From assembly GCA_020881915.1 (NCBI GenBank), contig JAJFPB010000010.1:434001-498000 (forward strand): 64,000 bases of DNA, given 5' to 3'. Source of the stretch: Paramyrothecium sp. XJ0827. Its lineage: Eukaryota > Ascomycota > Sordariomycetes > Hypocreales > Stachybotryaceae. Below are positions 1 through 11,132 of this stretch, in pieces. Both the position numbers and the translations under genes were made by a program. Under the pieces are notes generated by a model. The model saw only the letters and a program-made list of their open reading frames with translations. It was not told the DNA's origin and ran no database searches. Position 1 is the first letter of the stretch. The number at the start of each line of letters is the position of its first letter.

Positions 1-446
1 CTTGGCCAGTTCCCGAATAAGAAATCAAAATCTTACTTCGACCTAGCTATGAATAAAATCATGCTTCATTTGTCTAATCGCCTTAATTAACTTCTCACTA
101 GGCAGATCATGAGACCCCAGAATAAGCCCGCTCCAATGGATCGATATTGAAGCCCCAGTGAAAGCCACCAAGTCAGCATTTCACGCTGTGATTCCGGGAA
201 TCGCGTATCATAAAGATAAGGATGGATTTAGAACCACCATGATGAACTCCAACTTTCTAAGCGATCTCGACCTTACCTTTTGTGTCTAGATCGTGGCGCC
301 CCAGTCGGAGTGTAGTAAATGGATTTGTGATCTCGGTAATTACCTCTTCCTCGTGGAGGAGGTAATTTGATTCCGTCCATGAATAGAGGAGCCTTTTCTA
401 GCCGAGCACGGTCATCGTCGACATGAACCGGAAAACGCATGATAAC

Positions 447-506
447 GCGCACACGGTGGCGCACATAGCGGCGCACATGGCGGCGCACATGGCAGCGCCC
501 ATGACA
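447..506. repeat. 12-bp tandem repeat, five units
   Basis: Five consecutive 12-bp units of the type GCGCACATGGCG, with one or more substitutions in the outer copies. A reading frame across it gives a short Ala-His-Met repeat, but nothing around it looks coding, so it is treated as a simple minisatellite. Confidence 0.7.
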
Positions 507-820
507 GAAAGTGAGCTTGCGATTGGCGAGACCACCTCGGCTGGCCTGACGAACCGGCTGCAGATGCAGCCAACGATGGCACTAGACAAGGCTGATTGCA
601 AGCGTTCCCACCGCCAGCAAATTCGATGTCATTTCCCTACGATGTCGTTTAACGGTTGTCCGGGCCGTTACTGGTGTAATATTCGAAGACCTAGGATCTC
701 AACGCAGCTTTAAATTGCGAGAACCAAGGAATAGCCATGTAAATTGGTGTGAGACTGAGGCACGATGCTGCCATTAACCGGTGGTTCGGGCCGTCACTAT
801 TGTAATCTAAGTAGGTATGA

Positions 821-830
821 GATATAAAAG
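821..830 (+). promoter_or_regulatory. TATA box of the secreted-protein gene
   Basis: GATATAAAAG lies about 180 nt upstream of the ATG at 1008 and is followed by a pyrimidine-rich leader (CTTTCTTCTCTAC), as is common for fungal transcription starts. Assigned by motif and position only. Confidence 0.5.
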
Positions 831-1007
831 ATGACACTCCTCCACGTCTTTCTTCTCTACTTGAGCTTTCTCATTATCATCTCATCCCGCTCGTTCTCAC
901 TCGTCGACTGTTACTCCCTACTTCAATACTCGTACCTCGATACGTAAGTCTACTTGTTCTACATCGTCTATACTCCTCCTTACGCTTACTTGGCCGCTTT
1001 AGTCAAA

Positions 1008-1394
1008 ATGAAGGTTTCTCTTCCAACCGCAGTTTTTGCCCTCTCTCTGCTCGGTGCTGTCGACGCCGCGCAAATTGAGATAAATATAACAACCGGGCCC
1101 GGACTAGTTCCCGTGGGCTCGACCGTCATTGTTGGCAACGATGGCAAGAGAAATAACTTCGGTTACTTCCTCGATGGCTGCAAAACTAAAGGATTTTCTT
1201 GGCTCCGTTCGTTTTGCATAGATTCGGATCAAAGAAGGGCGCACGTTATGTACACCTCTGGGATCAAGAAATGCTTTAGGGAAACCAGTTCATGGTCTGA
1301 GATTTGCGGTGGTCAGGAAGATGAAGTCTGCTGGCGTGGCGTTTGCAACAGGTGCTGGGAATATGTTTACACCGAGGCTCCCTGCAACTGGTGA
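1008..1394 (+). CDS. Small secreted cysteine-rich protein (effector-like)
   Basis: Single-exon gene of 128 aa. The frame is open further upstream, but the ATG at 1008 is chosen because it begins a clear signal peptide (MKVSLPTAVFALSLLGAVDA). The mature part, about 107 aa, has eight cysteines, an even number that could form four disulfides, and one N-glycosylation-like Asn-Ile-Thr near its start. It has no motif of an enzyme family that I recognise. The TATA box and pyrimidine-rich leader support transcription. Size, secretion signal and cysteine content fit the broad class of fungal secreted effectors or small antimicrobial proteins, which is an inference. There are no partner genes nearby: the next gene is 2.5 kb away. 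Confidence 0.7.
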   Translation: MKVSLPTAVFALSLLGAVDAAQIEINITTGPGLVPVGSTVIVGNDGKRNNFGYFLDGCKTKGFSWLRSFCIDSDQRRAHVMYTSGIKKCFRETSSWSEICGGQEDEVCWRGVCNRCWEYVYTEAPCNW

Positions 1395-3908
1395 GACCTT
1401 GGAATTTAGGCATAGTTATGGCGAGGGTAAAGGCGAGGTCGCGGTATTAGAGTGATGGTAATGGTATTTCATCTTCGTTTCTGTGGAGATATCTGCAGCT
1501 CTTAGGTAGTTTAGATACTTGGTATTGCCAATGCAAGCTTGAGGTGTTGGGTGGGCCCTACTGCCGGCCACCATTCAGAACTTTCACTCCCACTAGTCGT
1601 TTCTTAAGTCCCTTAATTATTTATGATGTCGAGATTCGGGTGAAGGCACGACTACCTTAAGGCCCCTGCGCTGTGGTTTCGGTACGATGCCTCGGAATGG
1701 AAGGACGCGAGGTCTCAGATGGGCGCCACATACTCCCATTTCATGTACGTATGACCGTCCTACATCTACATCTTATCAAAGACAACAGACGGCTGCGTGT
1801 CCTCAAGATCAAGGCAGTCTACTTAAAAAATTCAGACAAATGGGTTCAAGTATGATTGTGGGTTCAGAATTTGGTTCATCAATCTCGCCGTATCGAACCC
1901 TCCTATATCACTACTGTCTATTGAGATGCTTCTCGAAACGATGTACCCATTGTTGAAGAGTTCAATTCATAAGTTCTTACTATCCGGTTTCTCTGCGAAC
2001 TTTAACCCTGCTAACATAAGTTCATCAACTAGCACCTGTGGGGTAAGTCGGAACACGGGGGTCAGTAGCGAATGGGAAGCTATGCAGGATTATTAGATTT
2101 GAAACAGTAAATATTGGAGTTCGAAGACCTCCATCTACAATTCTTCCTCTGCTTTCTGTCGTAGTCAGACTTATTAACGTGGTTCCCAACTCAAGCCCGA
2201 GCAAGGGTTGAAGATGTACAAGCACCCGCTAACAGGCAACCATAATACGACATCCTCGAATTCGAAGGAAGAAAGTATATGAGGGGTGTAAACTTGGCGA
2301 TTTCCTGCACGGCCTGGCTAGCAGGTGTCTCAGTGTATTTCTCGTTCCCAGCTGTTGTCTGTCTGTGGGAGGAGATAGAGCGGGCGATGGGTCCGTTAAA
2401 GTGATCGATGGTGTCGTCAAGTCTGATGCTAAGTGTTTGAAAAGTTGTGACGCAGGACGCCTCCGGCCGGAAGAGCTACTTACGTAAACTTAGAAATTAT
2501 ACAGCCCTCGCAACATATCAAGCGTACGGGAAGGTTTGGAGTGCTACCATGATGGCAAGACAAGCGACGCCTTGACCTGTTGGGTGATGGGGACCATGAG
2601 CCCGCTAAGCTCATCTGGACAGATGCCCGGTTATTGGAGACACTGGTAGATGTACGCCAACATGTCTACAGAATTTCTTTCACGCCTTCCCGTACTCCAT
2701 AGGCAAGGGAATTGCATCCTCTCTAGGAGCAGGGTCTTTAAATGTGTCCAGATTGCACCTATCGGTGAGATCCAAAAATTCCAGATCCGCATCGTCATCG
2801 GCCGAGTGCATGTTGCGCGCGTTAGGGAGGAATGTGGAGGTGTTGCGCGTTCGGCCATTACGTCCCGATCCAGATAAGATATTTCTAAATTTATCTTAAA
2901 AACATCAGGCGAGCGTCACTGATTGGTATACTGTAGCTTTAGATGCTTTCCCATCGTTCCGTCTTTGGGTGTTTACATCCTAATAATGCTAAACTACCCT
3001 AAACCTCTGGTACAAGGTGAACTCACCCGCCCATCCTGCGACCCTACCCTACACCACTCGCTGTTAAAAGAAGTAGCTACAATTTGTAGTTACTAGCACG
3101 TATGACAAAGTACATTACATTACAGTGAGGTTACATGCATGCGAACTAGGATCTCAGTATGAGTTTTTCTAATGGAGGAAAATCTCGGATTTCAAAAGCG
3201 CATTCGCATACAAAAGGCTGAGGGACGGAGTTATCAGAATAACGTCGAGGAGCGAATAGTTAGAACAGCAAAGTTAATGAAGCTCTCCGCATTAGCACGT
3301 TCACCAATATGCATCGTTTTTATAAATTGCGTCTTTTCCCGGAGTCCTACTTTACTATGCTTATCTAAATAGTTTATTATCGAGACCTTTATTAGACAAG
3401 GGGCTCAATGTTACTCTGTAAAGTTTCGAGCGAGATACTAGTGGGCTAGCATTAGCTCTGACGTCATCTGACCGAAACCCAAAGAAAACAAAAGCAGTGT
3501 GTTGCTCCACAGAAATGGCATCTCCGAGCGCGCCAGCTTAGAAATCGGAATTGGACCAGAGGCGCAATTGAATGCTCGGAATGATGCATGCGTGACCGGG
3601 CCACTTATTCAAGTTTTCCGTGGTTTTGGGCCAGTCAAAAGCCACGGGAAAGAAATCTCTATCCTTTCTTGGTGCGCTGCAGATTTTAAACCAAAACGGC
3701 AATAGGGCTGCATCTGTAATCAACATCTTGCATTTGACATCTTCTCCTTCTGCAGACGATTCGCAACCATCTCAACGCGGTGCAAACATCAAACACCATT
3801 TAATTCACCGCCCCACGCCCTTCACAATCGATTCAGCTCCGCATCATATTCCTTAAATTCACACCTTATCGAAAGTATCGAAGAGATCAACATCCCTGTC
3901 CCCCAAAA
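1395..3908. other. Intergenic, no supported gene
   Basis: About 2.5 kb without a supportable gene. The few short open frames on both strands lack signal peptides, domains or sensible splice partners. The last 150 bases serve as the leader of the gene that starts at 3909. Confidence 0.5.
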
Positions 3909-4937
3909 ATGAGGGCTTTTGTCACCACCGGAGAGACCACGGCCGTCGTCCAGGACGTGCCTGTTCCAAGTCCCGCTGAAGGGGAAATCCTCGTCAAGGT
4001 ACACTTCGCCGCCCAAAATCCCACCGACTGGAAGTCAGTCTCACGCTCGGTGGCTGGCCAAATTGTTGGCTGCGATTTCGCCGGTACTATCGAGGACGGC
4101 AACGGCTCGTCATGGCAAAAGGGTCAGCGCGTCGCCGGCTGGGTCCACGGCACCCGTGGCGATCCGCAGCGAGGTGCTTTCGCCGAGTATCTTGTGACTG
4201 AGTCCTCTCTGGTCTTCCCGGTTCCCGACTCCGTGAACCTCGCAGACGCTTCTGTTATCTCCCTGGCCTTTGCAACGGCGGTTCAGGCGCTCTTCCAGCG
4301 ACTAGGCCTGCCCGAACCCACCGAGCCAGCCAAGGAGCCCATCCCAGTCCTCATCTACGGTGGAGCGACGTCAGTTGGTGTGTATGCCATACAGTTGGCA
4401 AAGCTTGCTGGACTTCGCGTCATCACAACTGGCTCCAATGTGGAGCTGCTGAAGTCCTTCGGCGCAGATGAAGTCGTTGATTACGAGAATGCAGACTGGC
4501 CAGAGAAGGCCCGTTCGCTGACCGACAACAACTTGCTTTACGCCTTAGACTGCATCTCCGAGCCGGAGACCACCAGCGCCACAGCAAAGGCCATGTCCTC
4601 GACTAAGCAAAGCCATATCGTCACGCTCCTGCCCCGCACAGCCCAAGAAATCGCAGAAGAGGATGCTAAGAGAGTCAGGGTTGAGTCTACATTGGCTTAC
4701 TCCGTCTTCGGACGCGCGCTGCCCAATCTGCCGTTCGAGAACACCGGGCCGGCTAGACCGCAAGACAAGGAATTCTGGGAAAAGTACATTGCTCTCTTGC
4801 CTGAATTGTTAGAGTCCGGCAAGATCAAACCGAACATTGTCAAGGAGCTCGGAGGCTTGGATGATATCAACAAAGGGTTTGACTTGCAGCGCGAGGGTCA
4901 AGTTCGAGCAGAGAAGCTGGTGTACAAGATTGCTTAG
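3909..4937 (+). CDS. Medium-chain dehydrogenase/reductase, trans-enoyl-reductase or quinone-reductase type
   Basis: Intronless gene, 342 aa, the usual length of the zinc-independent MDR family that contains quinone oxidoreductases and stand-alone (trans) enoyl reductases of fungal polyketide pathways. An N-terminal GroES-like fold (residues 1-110, with the 'AAQNPTDWK' and 'GCDFAGTI' motifs) is followed by a Rossmann domain with the nucleotide-binding stretch GGATSVGVYA at 151-160. No structural zinc cysteine cluster is seen, consistent with NADPH-dependent reduction of an activated C=C bond. No PKS lies next to it, so a trans-ER role is only a possibility: the only PKS in the window, 56 kb away, has its own ER domain. 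Cytosolic, no targeting signal. Confidence 0.85.
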   Translation: MRAFVTTGETTAVVQDVPVPSPAEGEILVKVHFAAQNPTDWKSVSRSVAGQIVGCDFAGTIEDGNGSSWQKGQRVAGWVHGTRGDPQRGAFAEYLVTESSLVFPVPDSVNLADASVISLAFATAVQALFQRLGLPEPTEPAKEPIPVLIYGGATSVGVYAIQLAKLAGLRVITTGSNVELLKSFGADEVVDYENADWPEKARSLTDNNLLYALDCISEPETTSATAKAMSSTKQSHIVTLLPRTAQEIAEEDAKRVRVESTLAYSVFGRALPNLPFENTGPARPQDKEFWEKYIALLPELLESGKIKPNIVKELGGLDDINKGFDLQREGQVRAEKLVYKIA

Positions 4938-5029
4938 ATGAGATAAATTAAAGTTAAATTCCCTCTGCCAATCACTGAGATTTGATAATGGAGCGTTCCA
5001 AGTTCTCAGGTACTGTATCAGACACGCTC

Positions 5030-5253
5030 TCATTCAGGTCTGGGTTTCCACTCGCCTTCTCGATAGGTTGTCTTTGAAACGCATTCATTTGCACCCTGTA
5101 AACCGTCTGGTACTGATTCCTCACCTAACAAGACATCAATCTCAGAAGGTACAAGCCCTTTGTCTCCGGCAGACGGAAGTAGGTCCATAGAAGAATAGCC
5201 AGACAGGGCCCTGCCCAGATAAATCCCAAAAATCCCAAGCCGAAAGGCGAAAG
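5030..5253 (-). pseudogene. Relic of the C-terminus of an MFS sugar transporter
   Basis: Reading the minus strand from 5253 gives a last transmembrane helix and the sugar-porter signature (GFIWAGPCLAILLWTYFRLP, then ETKG). After a one-base frame shift near 5130 the expected 'EIDVLL' tail and a stop at 5030-5032 follow. Only the last ~70 residues survive. The rest of the ~500-aa transporter is missing, and the unrelated frame at 5310 begins immediately upstream. Family assignment from the PETKG motif is firm; loss of function is clear. Confidence 0.7.
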
Positions 5254-5309
5254 CTGAGAGCTGAGAGCAATTTTATCTCATCTTTCATTCAACACTCATC
5301 TCCAAGACC

Positions 5310-5609
5310 ATGGATCCCGGCATCAATGGGGAATTTGCAGCCAATACTGCCCGAACAGCAACCTCGTTCAATTTCATTCCGACAAGTGAAGACTACGATT
5401 CAAAGCCGATTGAAGAGCGACAAATTACAGATTTGTAGGCAGATCTTTACGCTGCACTGGATGCTATGGATGGAAGTCTCATCGATCTAACGGACACTCG
5501 AGAAGCGTTGTACAGAAGAGCAGCGCACACGCACGTCAGCTGCAAAAGACAAAGAATCCAACGAGCTGAACTTGAAGGTTCGGGTACAATGGGTACATCG
5601 GCGCTTTAA
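5310..5609 (+). pseudogene. Open frame interrupted by one in-frame TAG; unknown product
   Basis: An ATG at 5310 opens a frame of 42 codons that stops at TAG (5436-5438). The same frame then continues for 56 more sense codons to TAA at 5607-5609. The two halves have similar hydrophilic, helix-like composition, so this resembles the first exon of a decayed gene with a single nonsense change. A pyrimidine/A-rich leader (TTCAACACTCATCTCC) precedes the ATG. I recognise no family. A short spliced gene cannot be excluded, although no donor site is obvious before the TAG. Confidence 0.35.
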
Positions 5610-6301
5610 GTCGAAACTCATGTAACCAGAATAAATCCCTTTTTGACCTCGACGATGACAATAATTTCATAAATTAGAAGACGGAGATAGGTCGCAAATG
5701 CTTGAGGGAAATCGAGTATAAGAAATGGCTCATCCATATGTTCTACAAGTGAGAAATGTCCAGCATTTGTGGAATGGCTACTAAGCGTGTACCGTGTAAC
5801 ATATTGATGCACACCGATGGCCGGCTTGTTACCAAGTGAGTTTGGCAACATCGCGTCCAAGCTCAAACTCCGACCCGAAACCATGAACATTTCTGGCACT
5901 CCATTGGGGAGGCTTCTCCACAACCATTGATACCAAACGTTGCAAACATTCGATTACTGGCATTCGTCGACTTCAAATTTCACATGTCCCGAATAAAAAC
6001 GGGGTTATCGGTCAAGTTCCGATGTGCACGGTAGGTGCCTTTTCCCGACGCCAATCCTCCGAGCCCGAAGCAGAGTCGTCTCAGCTATCAGCACGACACT
6101 AAACCGGCTAGCGCAGAATATTCCATGCCTAGGCCTCCAGGTCCCGTTGCTTGACTTCACATGACGTTCTTTCATACCGCTTCTAGAAGTGTTGCACGTG
6201 GCAGTCCAAGTTGGCTATACGAACAACCTCATTTCACAACAGAACCTTTTTATTATTGTCATAAGAACCGGCCTGTGCGCCTATTTCAACTCAAGGTCGC
6301 A
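5610..6301. other. Intergenic before the GH43 gene
   Basis: No supported gene. A 100-codon minus-strand frame at 5618-5923 has no recognisable domain or signal. The GH43 frame is open upstream of 6302 but gives no signal peptide there. Confidence 0.4.
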
Positions 6302-8151
6302 ATGGTTTGGATCGTGCCAGGCGCCGCTTGGGTAGATACAACAGGAAATCTTTTCAATGCTCATGCAGGCGGGCTCACCGTCGACAACAAGACGGGCAAA
6401 TTTTACTGGTTTGGCGAGTACAAGCCTGAAGGCCACGATGAAGGAGCCGGGGTCTCGGTTTACAGCTCCGAAGATTTAGCAACCTGGGAGTCACATGGGC
6501 TAGCGTTAAGTATGTGATCGTATCAAGTGGCTGGGGAGTTGCTCACGGCACAATAGAGCCCCAAGATGGCCATGAGTGGATCTCACCAGACAATGTGATA
6601 CAGAGGCCAAAAGTCATTTACAGCAAAGTGACACGCAAGTACCATGTTTGTTGGTCATTTCTTCTGAATTGTGATGTCCCACTAAAAGTTTGTTAGATGT
6701 GGTGGCATGCCGATGATGCCAACTACTCTCGACTTGCCCAGGGATTGGCTACTTCGGACACGATAACTGGCCCATACAAATTCGAGAAGGTCACTTGGCC
6801 GCTTGGAAATCTCTCGCAAGATTTCGGCATCTTCACGGACTACAAAGACGGGAAGTCGTATGCTTTGTACTCGAGTGGGGATGGCCCTGCTGGTCGTGAT
6901 GTTTTCATAAGTGAGTTCACTGACGATCTGACTGACCTGAAAAAGGTGACATATTGCTTCCGGAAGTATGATTTCGAAGCTCCTACAATCATCCAGACCG
7001 ACAAAAGTTATTATGCCATTATGAGTCACAAGACAGGATATCGCCCAAACAGTATGACACAGATTTTCATGCCACGTAAATACACTGACTAGATCCTAGA
7101 TGTCATTGCAATGCGTGCGGACTCACTTCAGGGGCCTTGGTCACAGCCATTCTTTATTGCGCCACCACACACCCGAACCTTCAGCACTCAAAGCGGCTTT
7201 TCCTGGCGAATAGAGGGCACAAAGCAGACAACGTATCTCTACATGGGCGACCAAGTATGTCCCCTTTTACTGATCGAACCTTGTATTGGCAGTACTAGCG
7301 TCTGTTGATCACGTATATAGTGGGATGCTCGGACGCTCTGGGATAGCCGAAACGTCTGGTTACCTTTGCAGATTGATGAGGCCAAACGAGACCTCAGGCT
7401 ACTGTGGCATGACGTCTACGACCTAAACGTGTAGGTAAGTGCTCATCTACTTTGGTGCAAAGACTGAAGAGTTCTAGAAAAACCGGTGAATGGGCGCCCG
7501 TTGAGGGAAAGACCTACTACTCGAAAGATGCTGAATTCTCTGGAAGTGCATTTCTCCAAGAAGCAGTAGGATACTCCGATGCCTTTCGGTCGACACAAAA
7601 GCCTAAACTGACTGATTCTCCTGAAACCCAGAACTTTGGGAGCCATGGCGTAATAGCTACAGGTATTTATGGCAACGACAGCTGTGCAACTTTTGCTGTT
7701 GTTGGACAGGGCGGTGAGCACTGGGTCTCGTTCTATCACCAAAGTGAGCAGCCCAACGTGCACTTACGAAAGATTGCTGACAAATGAAGACATTGATGAT
7801 ATGGGATTTGGCGACCAGCGTAGGTCTTTCCGTCTTGCTGGCGGCTACTTACTGACACTTGCACCAGCCATGGGTCAGCCTGATCGTATTGGCGGTCAAT
7901 GGCAACTTCGCCGCTTCAGCAGCATCATAGTCAATGGGGAAAAGGACAAAGTCTATCGAGTCCATCAAAAGAGCACTCATAAAGCCACAATTCTATCGTC
8001 AACGATCAAAATACATTTACAATTGGGCAGCAACACTTTGAGAGTTGGAGGACTACAGAACGGAGTGGACTGCAAGGGAGCCGATTTAGATCGTGTCGTT
8101 GTCTACCCATTGGAGCACTCTGGAGTGGGAAACGATGAACAATCTTCATGA
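6302..8151 (+). CDS. Glycoside hydrolase family 43 protein, exo-beta-1,3-galactanase-like
   Basis: Eight exons: 6302-6509, 6557-6645, 6697-7051, 7100-7254, 7321-7430, 7478-7743, 7790-7819 and 7868-8151. They join without any frame break into 498 aa. The five-blade beta-propeller motifs of GH43 (subfamily 24-like) are in order: 'PGAAWVDT', 'NAHAGGLTV', 'FYWFGEYKP', 'NVIQRPKV', 'MWWHADD', 'SQDFGIFTD', and 'FEAPTIIQ' with the likely acid Glu. The C-terminal 'VSFYHQ ... RIGGQWQLRR ... GADLDRVVVYP' region is a beta-sandwich typical of this subfamily. Known members release galactose from beta-1,3-galactan of arabinogalactan proteins. Secreted relatives carry a signal peptide; here the ATG opens directly on the propeller (MVWIVPG) and no signal-encoding exon was found upstream, so the N-terminus is either decayed or mis-modelled. 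The sixth exon carries an extra ~15-residue stretch compared with what I remember of the family. Confidence 0.82.
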
Positions 8152-9050
8152 TTAACCTCAGTACTCAACCCGTTGTTAGCTATTAGCCAAGTAGCTGAGA
8201 TTGACGCCCGTTCGTAGCAGTATTGACTTGGCTCATGATTTTCGGTTTCCCGGTTCACTAGTAAGATTTTTGAATGCAGAGATTCAGTTAGAAAGCTCTT
8301 CACGTTTTGGAGAAAACCTGACGACGATACGTCAATGGAATCAAGTTTTACAGAAACTCCACTGTTATATTAGTGAAAGGCAGTGATTCTTCAGTAATAT
8401 CTCGAAGCAGTGATTATATCACTGATTTCGCAGAGTAGCGTATTGCCGGATACCTTAGAGACATATACTTTGTTACTCAAAACTGAACATCAACCACAAA
8501 AGCCGCGTCATGATATTCTAGGAAGTATAGCTCACGTCTGTAAATGAGACGCTAGAGAGGAGAAATGACAGGGATTTCTTGGAACGCTGTTTGCCTGTGT
8601 ATTCGTGTCCGTTCTCTCCGTGGAGAAAGGTCCGAGTTTGCTGAGGAGCTGCTTGGCCCAGGTAGGTCAACTGGCACAATGTTCCGAGGTTAGACTCGGT
8701 CGACTCTGTCCGACGAACTTAGCCCGAAAGCCCGACACAGAACGACTTCCATTTACCCCAAGTCTCGATTTTAGACTTAGTCCCACTGCGGGGTTGAATT
8801 TTTGCGGGGGTGGGGATGAGATATTCCTCCGCGTTTTTTTTTCTGAACAGCATTGCCGAGTGTACAGGTAAAGCTTATTACAGCCGCAATCCGAATGTAG
8901 CATCTCAATGTTCAAAGGCCTCAACATTCAAAGGGTGTCAGTTCTCCTCTCACCCTCAACCCTCCAGCGTTGGATTGTCTGAGAAGAACGAACGCTATCG
9001 CCCTAGTCGTTGAACACTCCTAGGCGAGTCCAAATCGCCCTTCCAACAGG
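8152..9050. other. Intergenic between GH43 and MFS genes
   Basis: No supported gene. Overlapping short frames on both strands at 8605-8927 have no recognisable content. The last ~100 bases are the leader of the MFS gene. Confidence 0.45.
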
Positions 9051-11132
9051 ATGGCGCCTCTTCCACCACAGCCCGCGAACAACTCCCTGGCCAACTCCTC
9101 CCCACCTCAAGACCAGGAGATCGTTCAGGCACCACTGCCCGATGACGCGAATCTCGGCGCAGAGAAGGTCATCAAGCATGGAGTTGTCGTGAGCTCTGCC
9201 ACAAAGCCACCGCCCAGGGACTTCCGCCTTGCCTGGCTCTACGTCTTTGACTGGTACCCTAGCCACTACAGCAAAGAAGAAAAGGCTCTTATCAAGAAGC
9301 AAGATCGCATCATTTTACCATGGATGTATGTCTAGGCCTTGCAATAATCCACGCAATAATCTACCATAGAATGCGACGCTGACCAAGATTATAGTTGCTG
9401 TCTTTGTATGATACTACCTCCCTACGTCCTTTACCAGAGCCAGTTTCTACCAACTTCTCACTATGATCAGATAGCAGATCCTGAGCTAATTCCTTAGTCT
9501 TCATCAAGTGGCTCGATCAATCTAACATCTCGAACGCTTACAACTCGGGAATGAAGGAAGACCTCAACATCAAAGGCCTCGAGTACAACTTGTTCAGCAC
9601 CTTCTACAATATCGGTTATCTCGTCCTGGAAATTCCTTCAATGCTGATTATTTCGCGACCTAAGCTTGCTCGGTGGTATCTCCCGACTTGTGCACTGATT
9701 TGGACCATCATCACCTTTGCTCAATGCCGCAACAGTAGTGCCAAGATGATCTTTGGAATGCGTTTCTTGATGGGAATGTTTGAGACTCCTGCGGCGACCG
9801 GGTCTTTGTACATCCTCGCCTCCTGGTATAGATCCGACGAAGTTTTCAAGCGCGCTGGCGTTTGGTACGTCTCGAGTAATATTGGCGCTGCATTTGCAGG
9901 ATACATGCAGGCTGCCGCTCACGCTGGTCTCGATGGCAAACTTGGCATGGAGGGCTGGTAAGTTTCTCAGAATCGATCCATGTACCGCACATCTAACATT
10001 ACCAAAGGCGCTGGGTTTTCATTGTGGACGGTGCCATCAGTCTTCCAATCGCCCTTGCTGGATTTTTCATTTTCCCAGGTTTACCTACCGGTCCAAAGAT
10101 CTGGTGGCTCAAGGACGAGGAGCAAAAGCTAGCCCTGGGTCGCATGCAAGACGACGGAGTTCGAAAGAGCAGAAAGATTGGCAAGCGTATGCTCAAGCGC
10201 GTTTTTACTCACTGGCACTTCTACTTCGCCGTCACTACCTACGTTGCGTGAGTTTTATCCGAGGCACGCCTGGTTCTAATCGCTGATGCTTTTGACGACA
10301 ATAGGTACCAATGCACCACCTGGGTGACTGGCCAGATGGGTATTTGGGTCAAGTCTACAGGTCAATACTCTATCGAGTTGATCAATATTCTGCCAACTGG
10401 CACCCAATTGATGGCCATTGTTTGTGGAATTGTTATTCCGCAATTTGTCATGTAAGCTTTTCGTCCAGGTCACGATCGCCTTCCATCACCCGAGCTGACT
10501 ATTATATGATCAGGGTTTATCCTATCTGGATGCCCGTACTTTTCACTGGCACTGTTCTAATCTTCTCCAATATATGTCTCCGAATCTGGTTTATCCCAAC
10601 TGGAATGACCTTTGCCACTTGGTTCCTCTTGGGAATTAACTCTTGCATGACGCCAATGCTTTTCCCTTTCATCCATCTTATCATGAAAGACGATAACGAG
10701 GCAAAGAGTTTTACTACCGGTGCAATGGTCAGTTCTACTCTCACCACAGAACTCCTTCTGTAATGTTTTCTATGTTATCATTTTCTTCGTTCCAAAATCT
10801 CATTCGAGAAAAATTCAAGATCACTGACAAACATCTCTTTATAGATGACAATTGGTTGGTCATTCTTCACTTGGTACAATGTCGTCGTTTTCCCCATCAC
10901 GGAAGGCCCCAGGTGGACTAGAGGTTTCACTGCCAACATCGGTCTTGTTATTGTTTGGGTCTCCTTGTTCCTGACTGGCTACGTCTTATGGCAACGGGAT
11001 ATTAAGCGAGGGTTCTACAAGGATGCTATCCAACAAGAGGAAGAGGAGGAGAGGTTTGAAGAAAAGAATGGGGAAGCCGGTCCTGCTGTTACCTACGTGG
11101 AGGAGCAGAAGGGATCAAAGGACTTGAAGTAA
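9051..11132 (+). CDS. MFS transporter, anion:cation symporter family (pantothenate/allantoate-type)
   Basis: Seven exons, 9051-9325, 9395-9405, 9498-9957, 10008-10247, 10305-10451, 10514-10727 and 10845-11132, give 544 aa. The second exon is only 11 nt long; it is needed to join '...IILPW' to '[18 protein letters not shown]' in frame, and both flanking introns have good GT/AG ends. The protein has a long hydrophilic N-terminus (~80 aa), the first helix with the family motif 'DQSNISNAY', about twelve hydrophobic segments, and an acidic [11 protein letters not shown]-terminal tail. These are features of the Dal5/Fen2/Liz1 branch (ACS family), which imports small organic anions such as allantoate, pantothenate or nicotinate with protons across the plasma membrane. 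The exact substrate cannot be told. It stands alone between an enzyme and a protease gene. Confidence 0.88.

Larger units (their letters stand above)
1..1007. other. Intergenic, left edge
   Basis: No convincing gene was found. The stretch holds a short 12-bp tandem repeat (447-506), and from about 821 the promoter and 5' leader of the secreted protein gene that starts at 1008. Confidence 0.5.

Noticed and set aside
3909..4937. Trans-enoyl reductase of the PKS at the right edge
   Set aside because: They are 56 kb apart and the PKS has its own ER domain; no reason to link them.
6302..8151. GH43 gene as a pseudogene with many stops
   Set aside because: All seven interruptions coincide with GT-AG introns of 46-66 nt and the spliced frame is complete.
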